From VXNE01 sp965206615 (GTDB lineage Bacteria; Pseudomonadota; Gammaproteobacteria; Pseudomonadales; Azotimanducaceae), in NCBI GenBank assembly GCA_965206615.1, contig CBDBKI010000005.1, positions 1,302,001-1,366,000 of the forward strand: 64,000 bases of DNA, read 5' to 3'. The position numbers and the translations under genes are program-made. Position 1 is the stretch's first letter. Every line of letters starts with the position of its first letter. Under the pieces are notes generated by a model. It ran no database searches. It saw nothing but the letters and a program-made list of their open reading frames with translations, and had not been told where the DNA came from. Shown piece after piece: positions 8,672-16,057 of this stretch.

Positions 8672-9895
8672 CTATCGGCGCATGGCTTCGAGCGGACCCA
8701 TCTTCATGGAACGCACCGCCGGAGAGGCGCTCGCAACGAAGCCGAGAATCAGGCTCAGGACCACCACCAGGATGACGTCCCCGGCGACGAGCTGCGGGAC
8801 GAGCACGTTGCTGAGCCCGAAGGTGTCCATCGCCTCGTCGAAGCCCCCGAGGTCCACGCCGTCGGCGATGGGAATGAAGGCCAGCAGGCCAATCAGGACG
8901 CCGCCGGCGATGCCGGCGCCCATGATGAGCGTCGACTCGAGCACGACCTGCACCAGGACGGCGCGGGGCCGCATGCCGATGGCCCGCATCATGCCCATCT
9001 CGCGGGTGCGCTCCATGACGGCCGTGACCAGGGAATTGACGAGGCCGAAGGACAGCGCCCCCATCATGATGAAGAAGTAGACCAGGATGACCACGTCGAT
9101 GATCGCCGTCATGGCCGCGGCCGTCGGGTCGAGCTGCTGCCAGCTCAGCACGTCGAGGCCGGCGAAGACGTTCGTGAGGCGTTGCACGACCGTGGGACTG
9201 AAACGCTCTTCGGTGAGACGCAGCGACAGTTCCGTCACCACGTTGGTCTCGAGCAGGTTCTGCACGGTGTCGCGTCCCGTGAAGACGAAGATCTTCTCGA
9301 GGGAGGGGCTTTCGGCGCGGTAAAGGCCGGCCACCCGGTAGCCGGCTTCGCGGTTGCGGCCGTCGGCGCCCTGGGTGATGAGCACGATGCGCCGGCCGAC
9401 CTGGGTCTCGATCCGCTCGGCCAGTGCCGCGCCGACGATGACGCGCCGGTCGGCGGCGTCCGCGAGCGGCTCGCCGGAAATCCCGAGCTTGCCGACGAAC
9501 GAGATGTTCTCGCTGGCGGGATCGATCCCCACGAGCTGAATGCCCCGGGTCTCGCGCTCGCTCATGATGACCGCCGGGACCCGAATACGGGACGCCCACC
9601 CGGCGACCATGTCCGGCGTGATGCCCTCGAGCGCATCGGGCCGCCAGTCCTTGGCGAGTTCGAAGCTCTGCGCGACGCCCGGGTCGTCGAGGTAGCCGGG
9701 CGCCAGGATCTTGATGTGTCCGTTCATGAGGTCGACGGCGTTGTCGACCATCTGCACCTGCATGCCCCGGATGAAGGAGTTCGCGAGGATCACGGCGGCC
9801 ACCGCAAAGGTGATGCCCCCGAGCAGGATCCCGTTGCGTCGCTTGTGGCGCCACAGGTTGCGCCAGCCGAGTTGCACGAGTAGGCGGAGCTTCAT
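8672..9895 (-). CDS. FtsX-type ABC permease (fourth in operon)
   Basis: A 407-residue permease of the MacB/LolCE architecture: one N-terminal transmembrane helix (about 22-42), a large periplasmic domain (about 43-265), then three C-terminal helices with the FtsX coupling segment VMERTREMGMMRAIGM just after TM2. The N terminus LGWRNLWRHKRRN is the usual cytoplasmic amphipathic stretch. It is clearly more divergent than the three permeases upstream and carries no palindromic inserts. The ATPase gene follows after 19 bp; 88 bp separate it from permease 3, the largest gap in the operon. The family handles lipoprotein release (LolCE), efflux (MacB) or peptidoglycan hydrolase control (FtsX). Confidence 0.87.
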   Translation of the reverse strand: MKLRLLVQLGWRNLWRHKRRNGILLGGITFAVAAVILANSFIRGMQVQMVDNAVDLMNGHIKILAPGYLDDPGVAQSFELAKDWRPDALEGITPDMVAGWASRIRVPAVIMSERETRGIQLVGIDPASENISFVGKLGISGEPLADAADRRVIVGAALAERIETQVGRRIVLITQGADGRNREAGYRVAGLYRAESPSLEKIFVFTGRDTVQNLLETNVVTELSLRLTEERFSPTVVQRLTNVFAGLDVLSWQQLDPTAAAMTAIIDVVILVYFFIMMGALSFGLVNSLVTAVMERTREMGMMRAIGMRPRAVLVQVVLESTLIMGAGIAGGVLIGLLAFIPIADGVDLGGFDEAMDTFGLSNVLVPQLVAGDVILVVVLSLILGFVASASPAVRSMKMGPLEAMRR

Positions 9896-9983
9896 GGGAT
9901 CACCCTCGGCATCGGGATGGGACGCGTCCCGGAACGCGCAATCACAGGGGGCGTGCGGGTGACCGCACTGCCGTTGCCCGCGC

Positions 9984-11414
9984 TCATTCTTCGCCCCGCA
10001 GCGCCTCGACGGCGTTCAGGCGCCAGATGCGCCGCGCCGGGACGGCCGCGGCGAGCTGCACCGCCACGACCATGGTGGCCGTTATGACCAGCGCCCCCGC
10101 GGCGTCGAAAACCGGCATCAGCGTGTCCGGCATGGCCAGTCTTGCGTACATGCGATCGAAGTCTCCGAACGCGGAAATGGGAATGCCCTCGATGGCGAGG
10201 GCGGACACGGTGGCGAAGACCACCACCAAGCCAAGAGCCACGCCCAGGAGGCTCATCCAGAGCCCCTCGAACTGCACCATACGGAAGATCGCGGCCGGCG
10301 TCATGCCGATCGCCTTCAGCATGCCGAACTCGGCCGTGCGTTCAAAGACCGTCATGACGAAGGTGCTGACGACCACGAAGGTCACGATCACGACCAGGAA
10401 GACGGCCACCAGGACGCTTCCGCCGAGCTCCATGGTGACAAACTGCTCGAGCTCCGGCTGCAGTTCCTGCCACGGGCGCACGCGCGGGGCGCCGGCCGCC
10501 GCGTCGTGGCCGGCGGTGGCGTTCCCGACGGCCGCGGAGACCTCGGCCGCGAAGTCGCGCGCGCCGCCCGGGTCCCGCGTCAGCACGGCGATGGCGTGGG
10601 CTTCGTCCTCGAGCCCGAACGCCTCCGAGAAGTCGTCGAAGTGCATCAGCATGACGCCGCGGTCGAGGTCGGGGACACCCGACTCGAAAAGCCCGACGAG
10701 TGATACCGCGGTCGCGGCGATGCCGCCCTCCTTCCCTGTGCCGAGCACCACGACCTCGGTTCCCACCTCGGCGCCCAGATTCCGTGCGAGGGCGCTGCCC
10801 ATGAGAGCTTCCCCGCTCCGCTCGAGCGGCCGCCCGCCCGGCAAGGCCCGTTTGGACAGCGTGGCAAACTCGACCGCGGGGTCGATGCCGACGACCTGGG
10901 CGCCGAAGCTGCGCTCGCCGGTGGAGCCCTCAGCCGGGGAGCGCGAGGGGCTTGCCTCTCGCATGAGAGACTCCGCGGACACCAGCGCGAAAGCCGTGCC
11001 CCGGGGCGCCACCGCGCGCACGCCGGGACGGCCGGCCAGCGTCTCGGTCACCGCCGCCAGCCCTCCGACCGTGTGGCGCATCCTCGGATCCTCCAGGTAG
11101 TCGGGATGCTGCACCTGCACGTGACCGGTCAACTGCCCGGTCCCCATTTCGACCATCGTGGCCAGGCTCCCAATCTGTATGGAGCGCGTGAACACGACGA
11201 GGAACACGGCGAACCCCACGCCGCTTGCCGTCAGCCAGGTGCGCCGGCGGACACGCCACAGGTTGCGCCACGCCATGGTGACGAGGGCCGCACCGACGGC
11301 GCGGCGCGCCGGCTTCGAGGCGACTCTCTTGCGAGGGGCAAGCCCCTCGCGCTGCTCTTTTTTGCGAGGGGCAAGCCCCTCGCGCTCCCCGGGGGCTACG
11401 GTCAGTTCGGACAT
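9984..11414 (-). CDS. FtsX-type ABC permease (third in operon) with in-frame palindromic inserts
   Basis: A 476-residue permease with TM1 around 60-80, a periplasmic domain, and three C-terminal helices with the FtsX segment VFERTAEFGMLKAIGM. It is a close paralogue of the next gene upstream; DNA around 11236-11310 is nearly identical to 12644-12718. Residues about 9-32 contain two copies of an 11-residue repeat (REGLAPRKKEQ) encoded by the GCGAGGGGCAAGCCCCTCGC palindrome, in the cytoplasmic N-tail. Residues about 150-164 (LMREASPSRSPAEGS) are a second insertion in the periplasmic domain: the paralogue reads SADSQAGETSFG across the same point. Both inserts keep the frame. Gap to the upstream permease is 27 bp. 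Confidence 0.88.
   Translation of the reverse strand: MSELTVAPGEREGLAPRKKEQREGLAPRKRVASKPARRAVGAALVTMAWRNLWRVRRRTWLTASGVGFAVFLVVFTRSIQIGSLATMVEMGTGQLTGHVQVQHPDYLEDPRMRHTVGGLAAVTETLAGRPGVRAVAPRGTAFALVSAESLMREASPSRSPAEGSTGERSFGAQVVGIDPAVEFATLSKRALPGGRPLERSGEALMGSALARNLGAEVGTEVVVLGTGKEGGIAATAVSLVGLFESGVPDLDRGVMLMHFDDFSEAFGLEDEAHAIAVLTRDPGGARDFAAEVSAAVGNATAGHDAAAGAPRVRPWQELQPELEQFVTMELGGSVLVAVFLVVIVTFVVVSTFVMTVFERTAEFGMLKAIGMTPAAIFRMVQFEGLWMSLLGVALGLVVVFATVSALAIEGIPISAFGDFDRMYARLAMPDTLMPVFDAAGALVITATMVVAVQLAAAVPARRIWRLNAVEALRGEE
10924..10970. repeat. 45-bp in-frame palindromic insertion (family B), periplasmic domain of permease 3
   Basis: The unit contains GCGAGGGGCTTGCCTCTCGC (one mismatch from a perfect palindrome) flanked by GCTCCCCGGCTGAGGGCTC-like sequence (read on the opposite strand). 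It matches the 45-bp unit at 22711-22800 but is inserted in the opposite orientation relative to the coding strand. The adjacent paralogue at the matching residue lacks it, so the site looks like an insertion of exactly 15 codons. Confidence 0.85.
11329..11394. repeat. Two tandem 33-bp palindromic units at the permease 3 N terminus (family B)
   Basis: Perfect palindromes GCGAGGGGCAAGCCCCTCGC lie at 11331-11350 and 11364-11383, 33 bp (11 codons) apart, with GCTGCTCTTTT spacer. On the minus strand each unit encodes EGLAPRKKEQR in the cytoplasmic tail of the permease. The tandem period divisible by three keeps the frame however many copies are present. Confidence 0.9.
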
Positions 11415-11441
11415 GTCACCCCTCGTCTCACTCCCGGTCCT

Positions 11442-12848
11442 TCACTCTTCGTCCCGCAACGCCTCGACCGCCTTCAGGCGCCAGATACGCCGGGCGGGGA
11501 CGGCCGCGGCGACCTGTACGGCCACGATCATGATCGCCGTCATGAGCAGCGCTGCCCCGATGCTGAACGCGGGCACCAATGCCTCCGGCAGACCCAGCTG
11601 GTCGAACACCGCCAGGTCCTCTCCGAACGCGGCCACGGGAATGCCCTTGACGGAAAGGGCGGACACGGCCGCAAAGGCTGCGGCCACGCCGAGCGCCACT
11701 CCTAGCAGGCTCATCCAGAGCCCCTCGAACTGCACCATGCGGAAGATCGCGCCGGGCGGCATGCCAATGGCCTTCAGCATGCCGAACTCGGCCGTGCGCT
11801 CGAAGACCGTCATGACGAACGCACTGACGACCACGAAGGTCACGATCACGATCAGGATGACGCCCAGAACGACCAGGCCGCCCGCCTTCAGGACGATGAA
11901 CTGCTCGAGTTCGGGCTGGATGTCCTGCCACGGCAGCACGCGCGGGGTCCCGTCCGTCGCGGCGTTCTCGACGGACGGGGCGATATCCGCTGCGAAATCG
12001 CGCGCGCGGTTGGCGTCCTGGCCCAGGACGGCGATGACGTGGGCTTCGTCCTCGAGCCCGAACGCCTCCGAGAAATCGTCGAAGTGCACCATCAGGAGGC
12101 TGCGGTCGAGGTCCGGGTTGCCGGACTCGAAGAGTCCGACGAGGGTGACCGCGGTCGCCGCGACGCCGCCGTCCTTCCCTGTGCCGAGCACGATGATGTC
12201 GCCCCCCACCTGCGCGCCCAGGTTGCGCGCCAGCAGGCTGCCCATGAGACCTTCCCCGGCCCGCTCGAGCGGGCGGCCGCCCGGCAGGGCCCGTTGGGAC
12301 AGCGTGGCGAATTCGACCGAGGGGTCGATGCCCATGACCTGGGCGCCGAAGCTGGTCTCGCCGGCTTGGGAGTCCGCGGACACCAGCGCGAAACCCATGC
12401 CCCGCGGCGCCACGGCCCGTACGCCGGGGTGCCCCTTGAGCGTCTCCGTCACGGCCGCGAGGCCCTCGACCGTGTACCGCATCCTCGGATCGTCCAGGTA
12501 CTGTGGATGCTGGACCTGTGCGTGGCCGGCCATCTGCTTCGTCGCCAGGTCGACCGTCGTGCCGAAGACGCCCTTGTGCATCGAGCGCGCGAACACGAGC
12601 AGGAACACGGCGAACGCCACGCCGCCGGCGGTCAGCCAGGTGCGCCGGCGGACACGCCACAGGTTGCGCCACGCCATGGTGACGAGGGCCGCACCGACGG
12701 CGCGGCGAGCGCGCCTCGAGGCGACTCTCTTGCGAGGGGCAAGCCCCTCGCGCTGCTCTTTCTTGCGAGGGGCAAGCCCCTCGCGCTGCTCTTTCTTGCG
12801 AGGGGCAAGCCCCTCGCGTTCCCCGGGGGCAGCGGTCAGTTCGGACAT
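11442..12848 (-). CDS. FtsX-type ABC permease (second in operon) with triple in-frame repeat
   Basis: A 468-residue permease built like its neighbour: TM1 after AWRNLWRVRRRTWLTAGG, a periplasmic domain beginning with HAQVQHPQYLDDPRMRYT, then three C-terminal helices with VFERTAEFGMLKAIGM. The cytoplasmic tail (about residues 9-43) carries three copies of EGLAPRKKEQR, one more than the paralogue. It lacks the 15-residue periplasmic insert. The gene starts 1 bp after the stop of permease 1 (12850) and ends 27 bp before permease 3, so translation is probably coupled. Near-identical DNA shared with permease 3 near the 5' end points to a recent duplication or gene conversion. Confidence 0.88.
   Translation of the reverse strand: MSELTAAPGEREGLAPRKKEQREGLAPRKKEQREGLAPRKRVASRRARRAVGAALVTMAWRNLWRVRRRTWLTAGGVAFAVFLLVFARSMHKGVFGTTVDLATKQMAGHAQVQHPQYLDDPRMRYTVEGLAAVTETLKGHPGVRAVAPRGMGFALVSADSQAGETSFGAQVMGIDPSVEFATLSQRALPGGRPLERAGEGLMGSLLARNLGAQVGGDIIVLGTGKDGGVAATAVTLVGLFESGNPDLDRSLLMVHFDDFSEAFGLEDEAHVIAVLGQDANRARDFAADIAPSVENAATDGTPRVLPWQDIQPELEQFIVLKAGGLVVLGVILIVIVTFVVVSAFVMTVFERTAEFGMLKAIGMPPGAIFRMVQFEGLWMSLLGVALGVAAAFAAVSALSVKGIPVAAFGEDLAVFDQLGLPEALVPAFSIGAALLMTAIMIVAVQVAAAVPARRIWRLKAVEALRDEE
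12730..12827. repeat. Three tandem 33-bp palindromic units at the permease 2 N terminus (family B)
   Basis: Perfect GCGAGGGGCAAGCCCCTCGC palindromes start at 12732, 12765 and 12798, each 33 bp apart, with GCTGCTCTTTCTT spacers. They are read in frame as EGLAPRKKEQR three times. The array differs from the downstream paralogue by one unit, so copy number appears to change by whole 33-bp steps. Confidence 0.9.
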
Positions 12849-12849
12849 G

Positions 12850-14154
12850 TCATTCCACCTCGCGCAGGGCGGTTACGGGACGAATTCCCCGCAGTCGCAG
12901 GGAGACCAGGAGAGCGGCCATCGACGTGAGCGCGCCCAGCACCGCCGGGGCCAGGGTCAGGGCGGGGGCATCCAGCGTCAGGTGGATCCGCTCTGGCAGG
13001 ATAAATGCGTTGCCCAGCTCCTCGAATTGCTGCGGGATGCCTATTCCGTAGGTCCCGATGGTCGAAACGAAGAGGATGGCCGCGGCGAGGCCGATGACGG
13101 CCCCGACGGCCCACATGCACAGCGCTTCCACCTGCAGCATGGCCATGATGGAGCCTGGCCGCATGCCCACGGCGAGCAGCATGCCGAACTCCCGCGTACG
13201 TTCGAGCACGGTCATCACGAGCGCGTTCACGACCGTGAAGGCCACGACGATCACGAGGGTCCAGAGCAGGATCACTCCCGCTCCCGAGTCGAGCTGAATG
13301 CTCTCTTCGACCTCGGGCATGAGTTCGGCCCACGGCAGCACGCGTGCGGTGTCCGCTGCTCCGCTGCCGGCCAGGGCGTTGTCCACCTCGTGGACCATGG
13401 ACTCGATGCCGGGGATGGAATCGGCGAAGAGCACGATGCGATGGGCGTCGTCGCCCAGCTCGAAGGCTTCCTGCAGCGTGGAGAGGCGAACCTGGAGGAG
13501 CACCCGGTCCAGCTCCGTCAGACCGGACCGGAAGATCCCTCCGACCCGGACGGCCAGCGCGGCCACGCCGCCCTCCCGCGTGGAGCCGAGCACCACGAGT
13601 TCGTCGCCCACGGAGACCCCGAGGTTGCGGGCCAGCCTCGAGCCGAGGAACGCATCGTCCGAACCGGTGAGGTAGCTGCCGTCGACCAGACTGGCGGGCA
13701 GTAAGGACACGTCCTGTTCGCCCCGCGGGTCGACACCGACGACCATGGCGCCGAAGCTGCGTTCCTCCCCGTCGCCCTGGTCGGCGGACACCAGGGCGAA
13801 GGCCTCCGCCCGCGGCGTGGTGGCCGCCACGGTGGGCAGGTCGGCGAGACTTCGGGTCAGTTCGGTGGCCGCCGGCACGGTGTAGCGCAGCCGCGCGTCG
13901 TCGAGGTACCGGCGGTGCTGGACCTGGGCGTGCCCGCTGCCCATCCGCGCGGCGAGGTCGCGGACGTCGTTGTACATGCCGGCCTGGACCGACATGAACA
14001 GGATCACGAGCCACATCGAGAAGGCCATGCCGCCGGCCGTCAGCCACGTGCGCCGGGGATTCCGCCAGAGGTTTCGCCACGCGACCAGGAGAAACAGGCC
14101 GCGCCCCGCCCCGCGCCCTCGGGCGGCCGCCGGAGCGAGCGCGGTGTCGGCCAT
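12850..14154 (-). CDS. FtsX-type ABC permease (first in operon), no inserts
   Basis: A 434-residue permease: TM1 near 35-55 after VAWRNLWRNPRRTWLTAGG, periplasmic domain with HAQVQHRRYLDDARLRYT, and C-terminal helices with VLERTREFGMLLAVGM. It is related to permeases 2 and 3, but its N-terminal tail (MADTALAPAAARGRGAGRG) has none of the palindromic units, and the stretch SADQGDGEERSFGA crosses the point where permease 3 has its 15-residue insertion. It therefore represents the ancestral state for both inserts. Its ATG overlaps the LolA-like gene's stop (ATGA), which predicts translational coupling. Confidence 0.88.
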   Translation of the reverse strand: MADTALAPAAARGRGAGRGLFLLVAWRNLWRNPRRTWLTAGGMAFSMWLVILFMSVQAGMYNDVRDLAARMGSGHAQVQHRRYLDDARLRYTVPAATELTRSLADLPTVAATTPRAEAFALVSADQGDGEERSFGAMVVGVDPRGEQDVSLLPASLVDGSYLTGSDDAFLGSRLARNLGVSVGDELVVLGSTREGGVAALAVRVGGIFRSGLTELDRVLLQVRLSTLQEAFELGDDAHRIVLFADSIPGIESMVHEVDNALAGSGAADTARVLPWAELMPEVEESIQLDSGAGVILLWTLVIVVAFTVVNALVMTVLERTREFGMLLAVGMRPGSIMAMLQVEALCMWAVGAVIGLAAAILFVSTIGTYGIGIPQQFEELGNAFILPERIHLTLDAPALTLAPAVLGALTSMAALLVSLRLRGIRPVTALREVE

Positions 14155-14930
14155 CAGCTCGCGCCGGACTTGAGCGCGAATACGGTGAACGTGCGGTCCG
14201 GCAGGTCGATGTCGAACTCCGCCGACGTGATGACGATCTCCGTCCAGTGGTCGGCCTCGTCGAGCTTCTCCATGCGCATGCGCGTGGGCACGACGCGGCC
14301 GCCGATCTCGCGAACCTCGAGCGTCGTCATGCGCTTGAGTTCCTCCATGCCCTGGTCGTAGAAGGCCTGCTTCAGCATGATGTAGTCGTCACGGATCACC
14401 CAGATTTCCTTGCCCCAGACGACGGGGGCATCGTCGTGGGGGACGGCCTCGACTTCGTAGACGATATGGCCGTCCTCCTCGCGCGTCTCGGCGATGCGCA
14501 GAGCGTAGTACTGCAGCAGGTTGTCGGCCCGCGACAGGTCATCGTAGGAGAAGTCCGAGCCGGCCCAGCTCTGCGAGCGCATGCTGTAGGGCAGCCGGAT
14601 GGTGCGATTGAGCTTCGGTGTGTAGGTCCACATCTTCTCGCCCTGCTTCAACAGGGCGTTGCCGGCGTCCTTGGCCGGCGCCGTGAACCGCATGAGGGCG
14701 TCTTCCCGGCCGCGGCTCCAGGAGACCATCGACGAGGAGCGCTGCCAGTCCGGACGGTGGACCGTCATCGACATTTCCTGGTACGACGACTCATCGCCGC
14801 GGACCAGGTCGAGGGCGCCCGCGATCAGTGTGTAGGCGTCGATTTCCTGGGCGCGCAGGTCGGCGGAGGCGAACAGGAACAGGGCGGCTGCAACCGCGGT
14901 CGCAAGGGATGGGAGGCCGCGTGCACACAT
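14154..14930 (-). CDS. LolA-like outer-membrane lipoprotein-sorting protein
   Basis: A 258-residue exported protein, first gene of the permease operon. After a signal peptide (ATAVAAALFLFASADLRAQ) comes a LolA-like fold: MSMTVHRPDWQRSS, the GREDALMRFTAPAKDAGNALL segment (key residues G-R-E and F-T-A-P-A-K-D), WTYTPKLNRTIRLP, and a C-terminal FDIDLPDRTFTVFAL. This is the family annotated as outer membrane lipoprotein-sorting protein (PF17131-like), a periplasmic hydrophobic-ligand carrier. ATG 14930 is preferred over 14969 because an AAGGGAAC ribosome binding site precedes it and the signal peptide then starts correctly. In this context it would accept a lipidated or hydrophobic cargo extracted by the permeases and carry it to the outer membrane. 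Confidence 0.85.
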   Translation of the reverse strand: MCARGLPSLATAVAAALFLFASADLRAQEIDAYTLIAGALDLVRGDESSYQEMSMTVHRPDWQRSSSMVSWSRGREDALMRFTAPAKDAGNALLKQGEKMWTYTPKLNRTIRLPYSMRSQSWAGSDFSYDDLSRADNLLQYYALRIAETREEDGHIVYEVEAVPHDDAPVVWGKEIWVIRDDYIMLKQAFYDQGMEELKRMTTLEVREIGGRVVPTRMRMEKLDEADHWTEIVITSAEFDIDLPDRTFTVFALKSGAS

Positions 14931-15137
14931 GTCTGAAGGTTCCCTTTTCACACCAGGGCAATTAGACACCTTCGACGGTTGGCAGTAAACGGCGCGTGGT
15001 AGCGAGGCTACGCAACCGGCGGTTGCGCACGGTGGGGCGTCGCGCTCCGGTCAGGTCGCAGTGCGCGGGCCAAGCGGCCGTTCGGCATCGTGCCGCGGCT
15101 CCCTTACAATCGCGCGGAACCACGGGGTGAGGCAGCC

Positions 15138-15950
15138 ATGGACATCGACACGTACTACACCGATCACTGGAAGCACATCGACGACGACCGGATGGCGCGC
15201 TACGAGCGCATGTTCGAGTGGCGTGAGGACCGGGGCGCACTGCTGGCCCCGGCCACGATCGGCCGGGGCCATCGCGTGCTCGATTTCGGTTCCGGGCCGG
15301 GTTTCATGGCGTTGGCCATCGCGGACATCGTCGGCGAGACGGGCCACGTGCACGGTGTCGACCTCAACGAGCGGTTCGTCGCGGCCGCATCGACCCGGGC
15401 AGCGGGGCGCGCCAACGTGTCCTTCCATCGCGTCACCGGTCCCGAGATCCCGCTCGCGGACGGCGCGGTGGACCGGGTGGTGTGCAAGAACGTCCTCGAG
15501 TACGTCCCGGACCTCGACGCGATCCTGGCCGAACTGCGGCGCGTACTCGCCCCGGGCGGGCGTATCCACATCATCGACAGCGACTGGGGGTTCGTCGTCG
15601 TCGAGCCCTGGGGCAAGGAGAACGTCGACCGTTATTTCGCGGCCGCTTCGATCGCCTTCCGGGAACCGTACATCGGGCGCAAGGCGCCGGGGTTGCTCGT
15701 GCGGCACGGCTTTGTGGATGTCGACGTGCGCATCTCGGCTTTCGCGGACACCGCGGGGCGCTCCCTGTCGATGATCAGCAACATGCGCAGCTACATCGAC
15801 GCCGCCCTCGCGGCGGACGATGGCGATACCGTCGGACTGACGAGCGTGGCGGCGGATCGGCTCGTCGCCAGCGCGGAAAGCGCGGTCGAAGAGGGGACGT
15901 TCCTGTTTTCGCTGCCGCAGTTCCTGGTCAGCGGGAACAAGGCGGCCTGA
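15138..15950 (+). CDS. Class I SAM-dependent methyltransferase
   Basis: A 270-residue methyltransferase of the UbiE/type-11 group. Motif I VLDFGSGPGF and the acidic loop GVDLNERF bind S-adenosylmethionine; an asparagine-containing motif IV-like segment (CKNVLEYVPD) and LAPGGRIHI follow. The N terminus DTYYTDHWKHIDDDRMARYERMF suggests a small-molecule substrate, but none is indicated by the neighbours. ATG 15138 is chosen because the conserved sequence starts there; the frame remains open upstream. The gene is monocistronic and convergent with PEP carboxylase, with a palindrome pair between them. Confidence 0.78.
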   Translation: MDIDTYYTDHWKHIDDDRMARYERMFEWREDRGALLAPATIGRGHRVLDFGSGPGFMALAIADIVGETGHVHGVDLNERFVAAASTRAAGRANVSFHRVTGPEIPLADGAVDRVVCKNVLEYVPDLDAILAELRRVLAPGGRIHIIDSDWGFVVVEPWGKENVDRYFAAASIAFREPYIGRKAPGLLVRHGFVDVDVRISAFADTAGRSLSMISNMRSYIDAALAADDGDTVGLTSVAADRLVASAESAVEEGTFLFSLPQFLVSGNKAA

Positions 15951-15979
15951 CGCGCGCCCGGTCGCCGGTCCCGGCACCG

Positions 15980-16049
15980 TAGGGGACGCCCTTGTGGCGT
16001 CCCGTTTTCGATTTCATGCACATCCCCGGGCGACCACAACGGTTGCCCC
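15980..16049. repeat. Two family A palindromes with a spacer also found at 41817
   Basis: TAGGGGACGCC...GGCGTCCC spans 15980-16003 and GGGCGACCACAACGGTTGCCCC spans 16028-16049, the latter with one arm mismatched. The 24-bp spacer (CGTTTTCGATTTCATGCACATCCC) closely matches the spacer preceding the palindrome at 41845, so the unit that moved or amplified is longer than a single hairpin. It lies between convergent genes. Confidence 0.78.
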
Positions 16050-16057
16050 GACGCCGA

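Noticed and set aside
11329..12827. Regular palindromic repeats that could be read as a CRISPR array
   Set aside because: They lie in frame inside coding sequences, spacers are identical, and no cas gene is present.
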